Assembly (NCBI GenBank): GCA_905250125.1
Contig: CAJNOL010000851.1
Location: 1 to 64,000, forward strand
Origin: Rotaria sordida
Taxonomy: Eukaryota; Rotifera; Eurotatoria; Philodinida; Philodinidae
DNA length: 64,000 nt
Direction of reading: 5' to 3'
Shown here: positions 24,560-37,059 of the stretch, piece by piece
Layout of the letters: each line of letters opens with the position of its first letter
Numbering within the stretch: position 1 is the stretch's first letter
Position numbers and translations under genes: made by a program
The notes under the pieces: generated by a model
What the model was told of the DNA's origin: nothing
Databases searched by the model: none
The model's input: only the letters and a program-made list of their open reading frames with translations

Positions 24560-26320
24560 CATTGGTCTTTATTTTATCTCTAAGTTTCTATTCGCTTTTA
24601 TAGTACATTAGCTTTTCATTTGCAGAAGCTAGGTCTAAAAAAGCATCATTCAATGAAAAAGTGTAAAATCTGGTAATCATTGGTTTTTTAATAGAATAGA
24701 CTGTTCATTTTAATTGATGTCGTTGAACTTTAAGTTTTATTCATCCTATAATTTATTTCATTATTTGTAACAATTTTGACTTCAATGAAGTATATCATTC
24801 TATTGTAAAGGGTTGTCACATTAGAAAACTCGGCTCTTCTAATCTGACTTGAGTTTTAAAGACCTGAGAGGGATTTTGTATTATATGTCGAAAAAAAGCA
24901 TGAACAAAGGGCAAAGTTACATTTTACCATCAGCTGTGAATAAAATAATCCTTTATTCTGGATAAATATATATCTTCATATAGGCATGCTAATAGTTTCC
25001 GCGAAAATATCGTTTTGTTAGCAGTATAACTGACGTTCTTTTCTAAAAACACGAGGATTTCCTATGGCAACATCTACATGATGAGGCTGATGGAGATCTT
25101 TTATCTCATTCATTTTAAGAAAGTGCAATAAAAAACATTCCCGTTTCAGATCAGAAATGCTGGAGCTGCTAGCCACAATTCGAGCACCTAAATCGCTTGT
25201 ATTCTACCATTTTTCTGAGTATAGTTTTTTTTTTTTGAAGTGACTCACTATCTTTTTTGTGGTTCTTGTTGTGGAGACTTGATGTGTAATCTCTTCTTGT
25301 TCCTAGAAGTAGGATACGTTTTAGTGTGTGCATAAGGTGAAAGAGAAAAGATTTCTCTACAAAATGCATGGTTGAGTAATGTATTAGCATGAAAAATGAC
25401 GGAACGGCTCGTATTTGTATGACTAGATTCTAAAATTTTCTTGGACTCTGTGAAGGGCTCTATTGTGTATTTTAACTATTATTATCTTTGTCCTATTCTT
25501 GTGAACTATTCAAAGCTCGACAACATATGCATTAAAGTTGCGTTGAGGATTTCATAGAATTTGTTGATCGCAAGCGATCTTGTAAAATTTTAAGATAGAA
25601 AGAGGAAATCGCCTGCAATCTTTATCATCGTTACATCCATACTGAGTTTGGATAGATTTTATTGTTTCACAACGGATAAACGTCCAATCTTAGGATAATC
25701 ACAGACTATATACATCAAGAGAAATCGTTCAATATAGAATTTTGAAGCAAATCTGTATGATCTAACGTCCTAAGTACTTTTATTCAAACATTCATAGACA
25801 TCGATGAGTCATGGATGAACGTTTTCGTGGCAACTTTAGATCTTTCACTATGTATGCACTGAGATCAATAATGTCGATTTTGAAGATATTGATATTGACT
25901 GATATTGAAATTTTTCTTTTTCTTATTATCCTCTGATATGTGATAGTAAACCTGTGTAGTGTCAGATCAAGGTGTCACTAGTCTGCAGTGACAACATTGT
26001 AATGTATGTAATGACTTTATATAATACTTTTTAAGTTTAATTTATTAATATTACCAGAGAATGAAAAGAAAATGAACAATATTCTGATATCGTTTGGGAT
26101 CTTGAATCGATCGAGATCAAATTTTTTTGGAGATATATTGATATCAATGTATATCTATCCTTTACAATATCGTGTAAAAGACGTCAGCAATTTTCTTCTG
26201 ACACAAATAGCATCTCTATAAGTGTTTCGGAATGTGCACGGAAGTCTTCATTTTAGACAAAATTGTACAAGTTGTTCGAAAAGTCCACCGGAAAAATAAA
26301 TTCTTCAAATTCCTTTATTT
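24560..26320. other. Gene-free stretch
   Basis: No gene recognised. 25560-26000 is somewhat richer in G+C and may be an old repeat, but no frame longer than about 75 codons has recognisable content. Confidence 0.4.
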
Positions 26321-26333
26321 GTCAAAACTAATT

Positions 26334-26786
26334 AACTATTGTTTTTTTTGTATGACAGGAATCACCACGAAGTTTTTATTGATACGGATGAACTTTGGAA
26401 ATAATGTTGAGAAATACCATTTTTGACTGAAATACAGAAAATACTGCATATTTTTTTTGTTTTCTTGATCATTTCAATTTTTGCGATGTTGTGAGTTTTT
26501 AATTTTTCAGTGTCGTTTCATGGTTATTTTTGCCAGATATCCTCATAAAAAGAGATCTATTATTGAAGTTTACTGAATACATTTCAAAAACATGTTAATA
26601 AAATGGCACTGAAAAATTAAAAACTTAGAATATCACAAAGATTGAAATGATAAAAAAAAACAAAAATATGCAATTTTGTCAGTGAAAATTGAAAACGTAT
26701 TTTCTATGTCTCAACATTGTTTGCAAAATTTATCCGTACCAATAAAACTTCACGATGATCCTATCATATAAAAAAACAATAGTTAT
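26334..26786. repeat. Foldback element, ~210-bp arms
   Basis: AACTATTGTTTTTTTTGTATGACAG at the left edge pairs with the region ending in ATAAAAAAACAATAGTT at the right. Pairing continues through CACGAAGTTTTTATTGATAC versus GTACCAATAAAACTTCACG and TTTTTAATTTTTCAGTG versus CACTGAAAAATTAAAAA, to a centre near 26560. The element is non-coding, and arms differ at scattered bases, indicating age. Confidence 0.7.
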
Positions 26787-27444
26787 GCTAAAGAGGGTTC
26801 TGATCTTGAACATGTAAGTAAGAGCGGCGTACAAAAAAAGAAATGAATGTATTGTCTTACTTTCATATTAATTAACACATGCGAGAAAAGCAAAACAAAT
26901 AGATATAGTATTCGCTTCTTAATGCAACTAAATTGTCTAAGCCTCTAGCTAAGGTATACTGCGAAACTGAAAAACAAATCCTATTTTGATTGGTTTATTC
27001 TACCATTATCGAAACATGTAAGACTCTATGTCTGTAGAGAACTTGTAAAAAAATCGTCTACATTTTTCCATTTAGAAACTCTTAATATAATATATATTAT
27101 GATTAACATTTTTATCGGATTATAAAATCAGAAAATGCTGAACACGTCAAACACTAGTGACACCTGTTTCTGTTGTTTGTTTCAACTTAAACTTCAATAG
27201 CTTAGCTTAATACATACATTATTAGATGCGGCTAGACTTTTAAGACAATTAACAGTATGTGCGCACTTACAGGGAATCTTCAGAGACTTTTTCTTTTTGA
27301 TCGAACTCCCTAAAATTCGAGGACTACCAGAAGATTTAACATTTTTTCGGGTATTCTCGACTAGAGAATGGTGTTAAATTGGTTAAAGTGAGCAGATTGA
27401 TATATACAAGAAACTAAATGTTTTATTTTGAATTTATTGTTTAG

Positions 27445-27556
27445 GTGTCATTGAAAGAAAAGGAAGTACATGTTGAATTTGTTAGTGATAAAACAATGGA
27501 AACAAGCTGTAATTAATCAAATTATTGATTTAGGATTTCAAGCTCAAATAAAATAA
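27445..27556 (+). pseudogene. HMA (heavy-metal-associated) domain exon remnant
   Basis: After an acceptor-like TTTAG the sequence reads VSLKEKEVHVEFVSDKT, then after a one-base frame change QAVINQIIDLGFQAQIK and stop. This is the second half of an HMA domain as found in copper chaperones and copper-transporting P-type ATPases. An upstream piece, ENGVKLVK followed by a GTGAGC donor near 27366-27395, could be the preceding exon. The frame change and the missing CxxC metal site show it is a relic. Confidence 0.45.
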
Positions 27557-28054
27557 AATTGAGATTTTTATTAAACAGACTTTTAAAAATTTGATCATAT
27601 TAACATTTCTTTTTTATCAATAAATCGTCTTAAACAAGTCTTATCGATATAGAGTTGCTTCTTAAAGTATCACACATTGATGACTAATATAAATGTTTAA
27701 AATCCGCAATATTTTCTTTGAATAATTCAATAATTGATTTATAATTCATATTAAATATTTATGATATGTTAATCTTTTATTTGATGAAATATGCGGGTTT
27801 TTTTTTGATAGTCTAAATGGTATAGATATAACATAGTTTCTTCTTTCATACTTGTTCACATTTAAATTTTTATTATGAGTTTTTATAGGATCAATGTTCA
27901 TAGATCAAATTCATCTTTCAAATATTCTACAATCATATCAGATAACCTATTTGCCGATAACCAAAGGTGAAATGGTATTATGCAGCCGTACAATTGTGAT
28001 GAAGCCCAATAGTACTTATCAATGCGAAGAGCAGGGATACCCCCTCCTGCTTTT

Positions 28055-28430
28055 GAAAATTTTGCATTAGCTTTCTCCCATTTTGGGGAAAGTTTCGAAT
28101 TAGTTTTCTTCGATTCTGAAGACAGTTTCTGTAGAACTTTCTCCGATTTGGGAGGAAATTTCTGGTGAACTTTCTCTCATTTTAGAGACAATTACTAATT
28201 AGTTTTCTTGAATTTTTAATGGCAGTTTCTGATGTGTTTCCTTTCATTTTGAGAAAAGTTCGCCTGTATAGTCCTCTGATTTATAGAGATTTCGACTATA
28301 TCCTTCTCTTATCTTGAGTAAACTTCAGAGTTCCTTTTTCTCCAAGTTATCAGAGTTTGTAGAATATTTCTTTTTTTTTAATTTCGAAAGATTTTGGCTA
28401 TATCTTTCTTCGATTTTGTGAAGATCTGAT
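28055..28430. repeat. Degenerate ~33-bp tandem repeat, about 11 copies
   Basis: Units of 32-34 bp with the pattern AGTTTCNNATTAGNTTTCTTCGATTT recur from the CTTTCTCCCATTTTGGGG copy near 28071 to about 28425. Copies diverge strongly but keep phase. No coding content was found; the T/C-rich strand bias (pyrimidine-rich on plus) is marked. Confidence 0.6.
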
Positions 28431-28439
28431 ATGATGGGA

Positions 28440-30246
28440 CTATTTCATCTATGCAATACGACTGAAGTTATCAAAAAACTTGATTACGATCTGCGACAAG
28501 CCGAGATGCTTTTAAAATATCTAGAGTTTTTCTGGCAATGCAGGTCAGAATCATTCATTCAATTTTCTCAAGTAACTGCATGAGCTTTATCGGTCTTGTC
28601 GATAATAAATGAACTCAAAAAGATTTTAAGAATCTGGTCAAAAAAGGAGAACTGATCCTATGACATATGCAACGACTAAAACTTCGAAATATAATTAAAA
28701 TCTCTGTCGCCTTCGAAGGCAACATAAGTTTGCCTATTTTTTGAAAACTTAGTATCAACTCGAGAGTTTCTAATGAAATTCAATAGTCATCGCATTACTT
28801 AACAGTTGTCGCGAGCGTGGCCGCCTTCGGCGGTGAACAAGATTGAGAAAGTTTCTGCTAGAAAAAGCTTTCTTCTCCTCAAGAATTTTTTAGGCGCCTA
28901 CACAAATGTTTTCTACACAGTGAATGTTTTGAGTTCTCTATAGATTTATGAACTTGTCTCAAAGTTCAACTTTTATGTAAAAGAGAGTCGAAAGCGATAA
29001 CATTTTTGTGCATGTCTAACTGGAAGAGAAAAAATTCACAATACGTCCACCCAATTTCAATCGCCTAGGAACGCTATTGCGTTGAGCCACGCTTTTCTCC
29101 CATTTTCGGAAATACCCCCTCCCCTCCTCCTTTTGCCTCTTCGCGCCGCTCCTGATGGAGACTATTTTGGACGGAACGAATGAACTCGAATGAAGATCAA
29201 GTTCTCGAAAGTTTCTTGTGTAAAAGCTTAGTTGATTCATTGTTTTTCTTTACATGCATCCAACAGTGTTATAGAATGAAGCGGAATCAAAGTGAGACAA
29301 GACGTGTCGGAAGTGACAAATTCTCTCTGATTTGAGCTCTGACGAGCATAACTTTTCAAATTTTTAAAAGTGAACTCGTCGAACGGGAAGAAGTCATACT
29401 CAGCATTAGGCAAACATTTTTCTTGACACTCAAAAAATGCTAATGTATGTATCAACTCATTTAGCAGCGCAGAGTTTGACTATTTTATGTCTCTTGCCGG
29501 ATGGAAGTGCCAACAATCGCATTGCATGTGACGCATAACCTACACTTTTTTTTCTATGCAAATATTGGTTGGAAAATAAAAAGTCATTCGAGTGTCGAAA
29601 ACTATTCTTTTTATCGAAGCAAAACAGTTTATTTCGCATAAAAATACTTAGAGAAGAAGAAGAAATTGTTGCTTTTCTCTCAAACATGAAAACAATTAGT
29701 CATTTTTGTTTTTTTTCATCTCACGAATTTCGTGTTCTTGTGCACAGTAAATAGACGCAAGTGAGTATTCGAAACAGTAGAATGAATATGCGTCTTTTTT
29801 TCACTATTGAAACGTTTTATTACTTCTTAATACTTTTCTATTGTACTGAAGAGTTCTAAGATATTCACAAATGTTGGAAATATTGACGTCTCGCATCCTG
29901 AACTTTCTCAATGGGATGTGTTGAATTTTTCTCACCATGTGATTCTAGTTGTATTTGGGATTTTCCAAGCATATAAGTTTATAACACAATAGGAATTTTC
30001 CAACTTGCTACTAAATATGTGTCACACGCAAAATAAAACTTTAGAAAAAATTAAACTTATGTAGAATTTGTTTTTAATTAGACGAAAAACTATGAAATAA
30101 TTTTCTTTTATTTAAAAAAGAAATTTTAATTTTCGTTTGCACTAAGAAAACATAGCATGTAACTACACTATTCTAGAGTAAGCAATATGTCTTTTTTTCA
30201 TGCTGATTTTTAATTATATGTAGATTTTGAACGATAAATTTGACAC
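28440..30246. other. Gene-free stretch upstream of the SIR2-NACHT gene
   Basis: No gene recognised. Frames between 29016 and 29754 are short and without motifs. The last 250 bases are AT-rich and include an acceptor-like TTATATGTAG at about 30215-30224, which leaves open a small 5' non-coding exon for the downstream gene. Confidence 0.4.
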
Positions 30247-33200
30247 ATGACTGATGAAATTCAAAAAGTTAAAATAGATATAGCTTTAAATCATGCAATC
30301 ATATTTGTTGGTACAGATGTATCTATTTATACAACAAACGATGAAAAAGATGTTTTCTATTGGAAAGGATTATTAAAAGATGGACTTGAAGGATGTTACC
30401 AGTCGGGATGGATCAGTGACAAGGAATTTGAGGATTTCAATAACAAGTTCGACAGTGACACAGCAGATATTGATGATTATTTGCTTGCTATCAATCGAAT
30501 TAAGTTTTGTTTCAAAATAGAAAGTGATGAATATCCAACATGGTTAAGAGAAATAGTAGGAAAATTATCAGCTAAAAAACCGGAACTTATTAAAGCTATA
30601 GGGGAATTAGGATGTCCAATTCTAACAACTAATTATGATTTACTTCTTGAAGATATACTTGAAAAAAAGCCATTAACTTGGAATAAATATTATATTAATA
30701 ATATCGATGATTCGTTGGAGAATCTAAAAAATTATATTCTACATGTACATGAAGATTTCGAAGAATCAAATAGTATAATTCTCAGTAGTAACAATTATAA
30801 TGAAATTCGTGAAAATGAATTTGAACAATCAAAATTGAGAACACTTCTGGAAACAAAAACTTTGTTATTCATTGGATATGGTGCTGGAATGTCTGATCCA
30901 AGTTTTTCAAATTTATTGAAATGGATATTTCATATAACAGATAAGAAATCATTATCAATTTATAAATTTATTAAATCAAATAAAAATAAAATGTTTAATC
31001 AACTATCAAATGTTTCATTTTTAGAGAATATTAAAGAAATTCAATTTGGTAATACTTTCGAAGATTTATTACAATTTATAAAAAATCTCAAATCATTTAC
31101 ACCACTAATACATAAAAGTTTATCATTGACAAACAAAAAAGAGAATATTCGCGAAAAATATTTAAATTATCTTATTAATGAATATGGACATGTATCAATA
31201 TTTGGATTTTCTAATATTAACATTAATTTGCCTTTGCAAAGCGTTTATGTTGAATTAAAATTTGATCCAACACATCCATCGATTAAAGCAATGAAAATGC
31301 TCGAAATTAATGAAGAATTTAAACGTAAACTTTTATCTCCTGGTTTTTTTAATGAAAATGAAAGAAAACAACTAAATAGAGCTATCTTGGAAACAAATGC
31401 ATCCAATCCTGATACTATCTATAAAGACTTCATGATTGATCAATGGTTAAATGTATTATTAAATAATAAAAATATATTTACTATAAATGAAGTAAATGCT
31501 ATCAAAAATAAATTGAATCAATTAAAACAAAGTATTTTAGAAAAAAATAACCTTAAAGAAGCAAAACAGTATCAAATTCAACAAGTATATTATAAATTTA
31601 AGCATTTTATAATTTTAGGTAATCCTGGTTCAGGTAAAACTACTTTATCAAAATGGTTAATAATAAATATGGCTAAGCAATGCTTAGGTAAGAAAAATAT
31701 GTTATTTGATAATAATTGTTCTATCAAAAATAAAATACCAATTCTTATTCCAATATGGAAATATATTGATCAATTAAAAGAAAATTCAAATAAACAAAAA
31801 CAAACATTACTTCAATATATCTATGAAAATATTAATACACTTAATTCAACATATTTCAATGATGAAGAACGAAAAGAACTATCATCTTTCATCATAGAAT
31901 CATTATTAGAAGGAAATATTTTAGTTATTTTTGAAGGATTAGATGAAGTTCCTATTCACATAGATCGATCGGATTTAATGAAAGAAATAAATACATTATT
32001 GGAACGAGGAATAGATTATGATATAAAATCTAATAAACTTATTTATTCAACTTATGAACAAAAAGAAATAAATAATACTAAAGATCCAACTATTGGAAAT
32101 CGATTTATTGTAACAAGTCGTATTGAAGGAAATTATTTTGAAGAGATCAATTTTTATATTCCAAGATTAACTATTGAAGACATGACAAATGATGCTCTAA
32201 AATTATTTTGTAGTTCATATATGGAATGTATTCAAAATATTTCTATTAAAAATGGAAGACATATTAAAGAACATAAAATAGATCAATTATATAATAATAT
32301 TACGAAAAATAAAGATATTTTTCAATTAGCAATCAATCCACAATTAGCTAGTATAATTGTTTCAGTTTATTATCAATATGGCGATAAATTGCCCGAGAAA
32401 AGAATTGATTTATATGAAAAAGCTATCGAACAGATAATAGAACGATTAGTTATTTGTAATATTAATTCTCCAACATATTATGTAAGTCAAGAGCTTGAAT
32501 TAAATACTATTATATTATGGTCAATAATGCAAGATATAGCTGAATATCTACATAGTAAAGTTGAAGGACTATCAGAAAATATTTTAAAAAAAATAATAAG
32601 AAAATGTTTATTTGATTATCAAAAACAATCATCAAAAAATTCTAAACTAAATATTGATGATTTAATTTTAAATCTTATAGATATTTTTAAATATCAAGCA
32701 GGTTTATTCAATGAATTTGGTCATAATAGTTTTCGATTTATACATCGTACATTTCAAGAATATCTTGCAGCTAAAAGTATTATTTATTCTTATGGTATTA
32801 AACGATCTGAAGATATCATTTATGAAAATATTAAAAATAAAATTGGTAATCCTAATTGGAGAGTACCTCTCAGTATGACATTTGGATTATTAAGTAAATC
32901 AATTCAACATAATGAATTATTTAACAATATTATTATACGATTGTTAAAAGATGAACAAGATTCATCTAATACACTTCTAGTATCATTTGTTATTATTGAT
33001 TCATTAAACGATATGTACTTTTCATTAAAAGAAATAGAATATGAATTGATTAAAAAATTAGCAGATATGTTATTGTTGGATTATGAAAATATATCTGGTT
33101 TTTCAAGATTAAAAGAACATCAAGAATTAATTGAATCATATTTTTTGAAATTGAAAAAAAAATATGATTGTACAATGACAGAATGGTTCATTGAAAAGAT

Positions 33201-33477
33201 AAATAATGAAGAAAATATTGCTGCATGTGCCAATATTATATATCAACTTAAATGGTATAATTCAATATTTCATGAAATATTTCTAAAGAATTTACACAAT
33301 GATTCTATCAATTGGAATTGGTCAATCGATTCAATTTTACGATTTTATTCAAATGATATTAAAAATAAAGCAATTTTAACTCAATTAAAATTTAAAAATG
33401 AAATCAATAAAAATCCCAAAATTATTAAATATATTATAAAGAATAATGATTGGTTACGTTTAATTGTTGCTCTTTAG
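30247..33477 (+). CDS. SIR2-like NADase domain + NACHT ATPase (N-terminal part)
   Basis: Intronless frame of 1076 codons up to TAG 33475-33477. Residues ~13-250 form a SIR2-like domain: glycine-rich [17 protein letters not shown] (from 127), HVH (166-168) and [12 protein letters not shown] (from 209), the layout of the SIR2_2 family that degrades or binds NAD+ in immune proteins. A linker leads to a NACHT-type STAND ATPase: Walker [10 protein letters not shown] at 458-466, Walker [12 protein letters not shown] at 559-569, FIVTSR near 620, and [17 protein letters not shown] from 829, the usual closing motif of NACHT modules. SIR2-NACHT proteins in other organisms act as intracellular sensors that deplete NAD+ when triggered; that role here is inference. 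No signal peptide or membrane span. The same frame reopens immediately after the stop. Codon use is far more AT-rich than in the ART-TPR gene. Confidence 0.8.
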   Translation: MTDEIQKVKIDIALNHAIIFVGTDVSIYTTNDEKDVFYWKGLLKDGLEGCYQSGWISDKEFEDFNNKFDSDTADIDDYLLAINRIKFCFKIESDEYPTWLREIVGKLSAKKPELIKAIGELGCPILTTNYDLLLEDILEKKPLTWNKYYINNIDDSLENLKNYILHVHEDFEESNSIILSSNNYNEIRENEFEQSKLRTLLETKTLLFIGYGAGMSDPSFSNLLKWIFHITDKKSLSIYKFIKSNKNKMFNQLSNVSFLENIKEIQFGNTFEDLLQFIKNLKSFTPLIHKSLSLTNKKENIREKYLNYLINEYGHVSIFGFSNININLPLQSVYVELKFDPTHPSIKAMKMLEINEEFKRKLLSPGFFNENERKQLNRAILETNASNPDTIYKDFMIDQWLNVLLNNKNIFTINEVNAIKNKLNQLKQSILEKNNLKEAKQYQIQQVYYKFKHFIILGNPGSGKTTLSKWLIINMAKQCLGKKNMLFDNNCSIKNKIPILIPIWKYIDQLKENSNKQKQTLLQYIYENINTLNSTYFNDEERKELSSFIIESLLEGNILVIFEGLDEVPIHIDRSDLMKEINTLLERGIDYDIKSNKLIYSTYEQKEINNTKDPTIGNRFIVTSRIEGNYFEEINFYIPRLTIEDMTNDALKLFCSSYMECIQNISIKNGRHIKEHKIDQLYNNITKNKDIFQLAINPQLASIIVSVYYQYGDKLPEKRIDLYEKAIEQIIERLVICNINSPTYYVSQELELNTIILWSIMQDIAEYLHSKVEGLSENILKKIIRKCLFDYQKQSSKNSKLNIDDLILNLIDIFKYQAGLFNEFGHNSFRFIHRTFQEYLAAKSIIYSYGIKRSEDIIYENIKNKIGNPNWRVPLSMTFGLLSKSIQHNELFNNIIIRLLKDEQDSSNTLLVSFVIIDSLNDMYFSLKEIEYELIKKLADMLLLDYENISGFSRLKEHQELIESYFLKLKKKYDCTMTEWFIEKINNEENIAACANIIYQLKWYNSIFHEIFLKNLHNDSINWNWSIDSILRFYSNDIKNKAILTQLKFKNEINKNPKIIKYIIKNNDWLRLIVAL

Positions 33478-36400
33478 GGAGGATATAAAAATTATTCTAT
33501 TCAAAAAACTATTTCAGAATATTATGAAATAGCTCAATTTCTTGATTTAAGTGATAATCAAAGGGCACCATTTATATTTTATTATCAAGAAGTTTGGGAT
33601 AGAAATGATCCAGCCTATAGTATGGCTGTACATCTTGATACAGTTGTGCCTACACATCATTGGAACGAAAAACCAATATTTAACAAAAATGAAATCTATA
33701 AAGAATCATTTTTGACAACCAAGATTTTAGAATTACTCAATGAAGAAAAATCTACAACAGATTTAAAAGAAGAATTACGAAAACAATTAAATATTCAAAA
33801 TTTGAATACAAATGAAAAAATGGATACATACATCGCATTAATCATTTTAGGAGATTTTGATTTTATAAATATTCTTATAAAAGAAGAAGAAGAAATGTTT
33901 ATAAAATATTTTACTAACAGAATAGAACAATTAATTTATATTTTAAAAGATCCAATCGCAAGATGGTCGTCATATATTTCAAAATATTTACTTGCAATTT
34001 ATAATAGCATAAAAGTCAATCAATTGAAATTCAATCTTAATTTTTCTGATTATTGCAAAATATATTTATCTTTAATAGCTAATAGTGGAGGATTACCAAT
34101 CGACACTAGCGAACTAGCTGAAGCTATGGATAACAGTGAAAATAAATATAGTCTATATGCAGAATATTTTGCCTTCAAATGTACTGGCTTTTTTGATAAT
34201 TTCCGATATAATATTGCTGTTATATCAGATACGTTTAAGGATGCAGGAAAAATCGATCAAATTATGGAATCATTTTTAAAAATTAGTGATACAATTCAGA
34301 TTTATAGACCGATTCGAGCATATCCATGGCCTACAGATATATTTACTTTTAAGTTAATTTATGAAGATGATATACCAATAGCATTTTTCAATTGTTTGGA
34401 GAACATCAATACAAACGTACCATATCTAGTGGATAGCGTTTCTGAGATCTTCTTTAGGGAAGGATATTTCAATAGAAATCCGGAATTGATTCCATTAGTT
34501 ATATTATTACACTTTGGAATTATGTCGAAAGATTTAGATAGATTTAAGATCTACAAGAATTTACTACCTGAATTAGTTGATAAGTCAGATCTTAAAGATT
34601 TTCTATTTGAAAAAATTCAATCAATGTGTAATCCCTACTATAAATCGAGAGCATTATATCAATTAGCTGAATTTTATGATGAAAAAAGTTATGAACTATT
34701 AAATGAATCTTTTACATTAACAAAACATATTCAAGAGCCAACTTTAAAATTTCAAGTTTTGGAAAAGATCTTTAGTATTGTTCATTATAAAGAACTACAA
34801 TATAAATTATTCATTCAACAAATAGTCAACGAATTAGTTTTAACATTTGATAATATTAAAGATCTTTATAATCAATTTATTGCATCTATAAGATTATCAT
34901 TTTATGGATCAGGAGAATTTCGAAAAAAATATTTAACAAATGCTATAGAAATACTTACTAAAATGGATGAAGATGATAATAAACTTAAATTAATTATTAA
35001 ATTAAAACCATTAATTAATATTTACGATGATCTTCAAATCAAGCTGAATGAAATTATAGAAACTCTCAAAAATAAAATACATAATTATTTTATCAATTCT
35101 TATTATGGAAGAATATTATTTACTGAAATATTACCTGTTCATATTTCAAATTTAAGTTTAGATATAAGTCAAAATTTAGAAAATGAAAATAGTAACAAGA
35201 AAATTGTAGATATTTCAGATTATACGGAGCTTCAAGCTTTATTTTTATTATTCGCACAATTGAATGACATAAAATTAGTAATTAATAAAACAGAGAATAC
35301 AGATCAATTATGGATTAATCTTTTTAAAGATACTAATAATCAGTCAAATATTGAAGAGATATTAAACATTGGTTTACGTAATGAAATATTTTTGACACCA
35401 CAAGTAGCAATTATTATCGATGAATTAATAGAAAAAAGAAAAGAAGATATTATTTCAATTATTTTTCCATATATTATAAAACCATCAAATGAAGTATTAC
35501 CTATTGTTCATCGATGGTTTACTGATTACAATAATAATCAAATTAAAAAATTATCAGCTCTTTTACTTGCAGAAGCAAAACATATTTTTGAACCAGCAAT
35601 TGATACAATTATTGATTTACTAAAAATCGATAATGATCAAATGAGATATAGAGCTCAACGAATTTTTCAACATCCAGAAAGAAATCCCAAAGAACCTAAT
35701 AAGAGAATATCTGTAATAAGTGAAAAAACATTGATGAAAATTCTTAAAAATATACTGGTAAAAGAGCAACTTCCACGAGTTCGAGCTTATATTGCTAGCT
35801 TTTTCTATGATTTATTATGGGATGATCCGACAGTTTTTCGCAACTTATATAAAAATATAAATCAATCGGAAGATAGAAACTCTACCAGCAGAAGAAGAAT
35901 GGACTTTTTCAGTAGGATTCATTTCATAAATGATCCTACTTGGAATTCAATAATGGGAACATTAGAATCATCGCTAGATCCATCGTATATAGAAGAACTA
36001 CTCTACTCAACAATGTTATTAATGCAGTATAATCAAATTACACAAGAAAAATGGCTCGAATTTGCAAGAATACTATCAGTTACAGACACAAGTCAATTTA
36101 GAGAAAAATTATTCTTTGTATATACAGATGTAGAAAGAATAGAATTTATTATTGATAACATTTACGCATTAACAAATATTAATGATGAAACATTTTTTGA
36201 AATTCTTGAATCAAAAATAATTAACGAAATATCTATCAAAGTTGAAAATCTTGCACAAAATACTTATAATGAAATGAAACGTATAGGTAGATGTAACTTT
36301 TATGTCTCAAATAACTTAAATAAAACAATATTAAATATATTAAATAATATTTCAATAAACATTATTCTTATGGAAAATTTAATTAAATGGTTAATATTAC

Positions 36401-37053
36401 AAATGACAAATTTTAAAGGTTTTAATGATACTATATTTTCTTTGACATTATGTGAAAATTTATTATCTTTAGTTTCTGCTTGTGTTCAAAAGGAAGATTA
36501 TTTGTATCGAAAAATAATAAATTCTTCAAATTTTAATAAAATTCAAATAATTATACTTTTAGAAAAAATGCTTAATTATCATCCATATTTTCCAGCAAGA
36601 GGCAATGCTTTCATATTACTTTCAGCAATGGATCAATCTGATCACAAAGTAATCATAAACGCCATGAACACATTACTTGATGAAAATGTTGTGAAAGAAT
36701 ATTCTGTAATTGGAATTCCTTTAATACATTTATTACCAAATGCATTTATCGATGATTTACTAGAATCTTTAAAAAATGAAAGTGCTATTAAAGCTTATGA
36801 AATATTAAAAATTTTCATAGAATTAGCTTTAAATGAAAAAATAGATGCAGACAGTAAAACAAAGATAATAAAATATTTAGTAAACGAAATTGGCCAATTA
36901 AAATCAAAGAAGCCTATTAATTATTACTATACGGAAATAAAAATTCCCTTTACAACAACATTAGAAAATGAACTATATAAAGCATGGATTAAAATACAAG
37001 GGTTATCTGGTAAAACACAGTATTTTATTAATATTGAAGACTCAAAAGAATAA
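33478..37053 (+). CDS. C-terminal continuation of the SIR2-NACHT gene after in-frame TAG
   Basis: Reads on in exactly the same frame after the TAG with no further stop to 37051-37053, adding 1191 residues. The first ATG after the stop is at 33622, but the coding-like sequence begins at once (GGYKNYSIQKTISEYYEIAQ), which argues that both halves were one protein of about 2268 residues. The segment is helical throughout and looks like HEAT/ARM-type repeats (for example VRAYIASFFYDLLWDD and ARGNAFILLSAMDQ), a plausible ligand-sensing superstructure like the C-terminal repeats of other STAND proteins. I cannot name a domain. As it stands it is untranslated unless the stop is suppressed, absent from another allele, or a sequencing error. 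Confidence 0.65.
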   Translation, partial: GGYKNYSIQKTISEYYEIAQFLDLSDNQRAPFIFYYQEVWDRNDPAYSMAVHLDTVVPTHHWNEKPIFNKNEIYKESFLTTKILELLNEEKSTTDLKEELRKQLNIQNLNTNEKMDTYIALIILGDFDFINILIKEEEEMFIKYFTNRIEQLIYILKDPIARWSSYISKYLLAIYNSIKVNQLKFNLNFSDYCKIYLSLIANSGGLPIDTSELAEAMDNSENKYSLYAEYFAFKCTGFFDNFRYNIAVISDTFKDAGKIDQIMESFLKISDTIQIYRPIRAYPWPTDIFTFKLIYEDDIPIAFFNCLENINTNVPYLVDSVSEIFFREGYFNRNPELIPLVILLHFGIMSKDLDRFKIYKNLLPELVDKSDLKDFLFEKIQSMCNPYYKSRALYQLAEFYDEKSYELLNESFTLTKHIQEPTLKFQVLEKIFSIVHYKELQYKLFIQQIVNELVLTFDNIKDLYNQFIASIRLSFYGSGEFRKKYLTNAIEILTKMDEDDNKLKLIIKLKPLINIYDDLQIKLNEIIETLKNKIHNYFINSYYGRILFTEILPVHISNLSLDISQNLENENSNKKIVDISDYTELQALFLLFAQLNDIKLVINKTENTDQLWINLFKDTNNQSNIEEILNIGLRNEIFLTPQVAIIIDELIEKRKEDIISIIFPYIIKPSNEVLPIVHRWFTDYNNNQIKKLSALLLAEAKHIFEPAIDTIIDLLKIDNDQMRYRAQRIFQHPERNPKEPNKRISVISEKTLMKILKNILVKEQLPRVRAYIASFFYDLLWDDPTVFRNLYKNINQSEDRNSTSRRRMDFFSRIHFINDPTWNSIMGTLESSLDPSYIEELLYSTMLLMQYNQITQEKWLEFARILSVTDTSQFREKLFFVYTDVERIEFIIDNIYALTNINDETFFEILESKIINEISIKVENLAQNTYNEMKRIGRCNFYVSNNLNKTILNILNNISINIILMENLIKWLILQMTNFKGFNDTIFSLTLCENLLSLVSACVQKEDYLYRKIINSSNFNKIQIIILLEKMLNYHPYFPARGNAFILLSAMDQSDHKVIINAMNTLLDENVVKEYSVIGIPLIHLLPNAFIDDLLESLKNESAIKAYEILKIFIELALNEKIDADSKTKIIKYLVNEIGQLKSKKPINYYYTEIKIPFTTTLENELYKAWIKIQGLSGKTQYFINIEDSKE

Positions 37054-37059
37054 TATTAT

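Noticed and set aside
33453..33477. A mini-intron removing the TAG in the SIR2-NACHT gene
   Set aside because: GT at 33453 would give a 25-base intron, too short and frame-shifting; a donor-like GTATAA at 33255 also breaks the frame. No join tested restores the reading frame.
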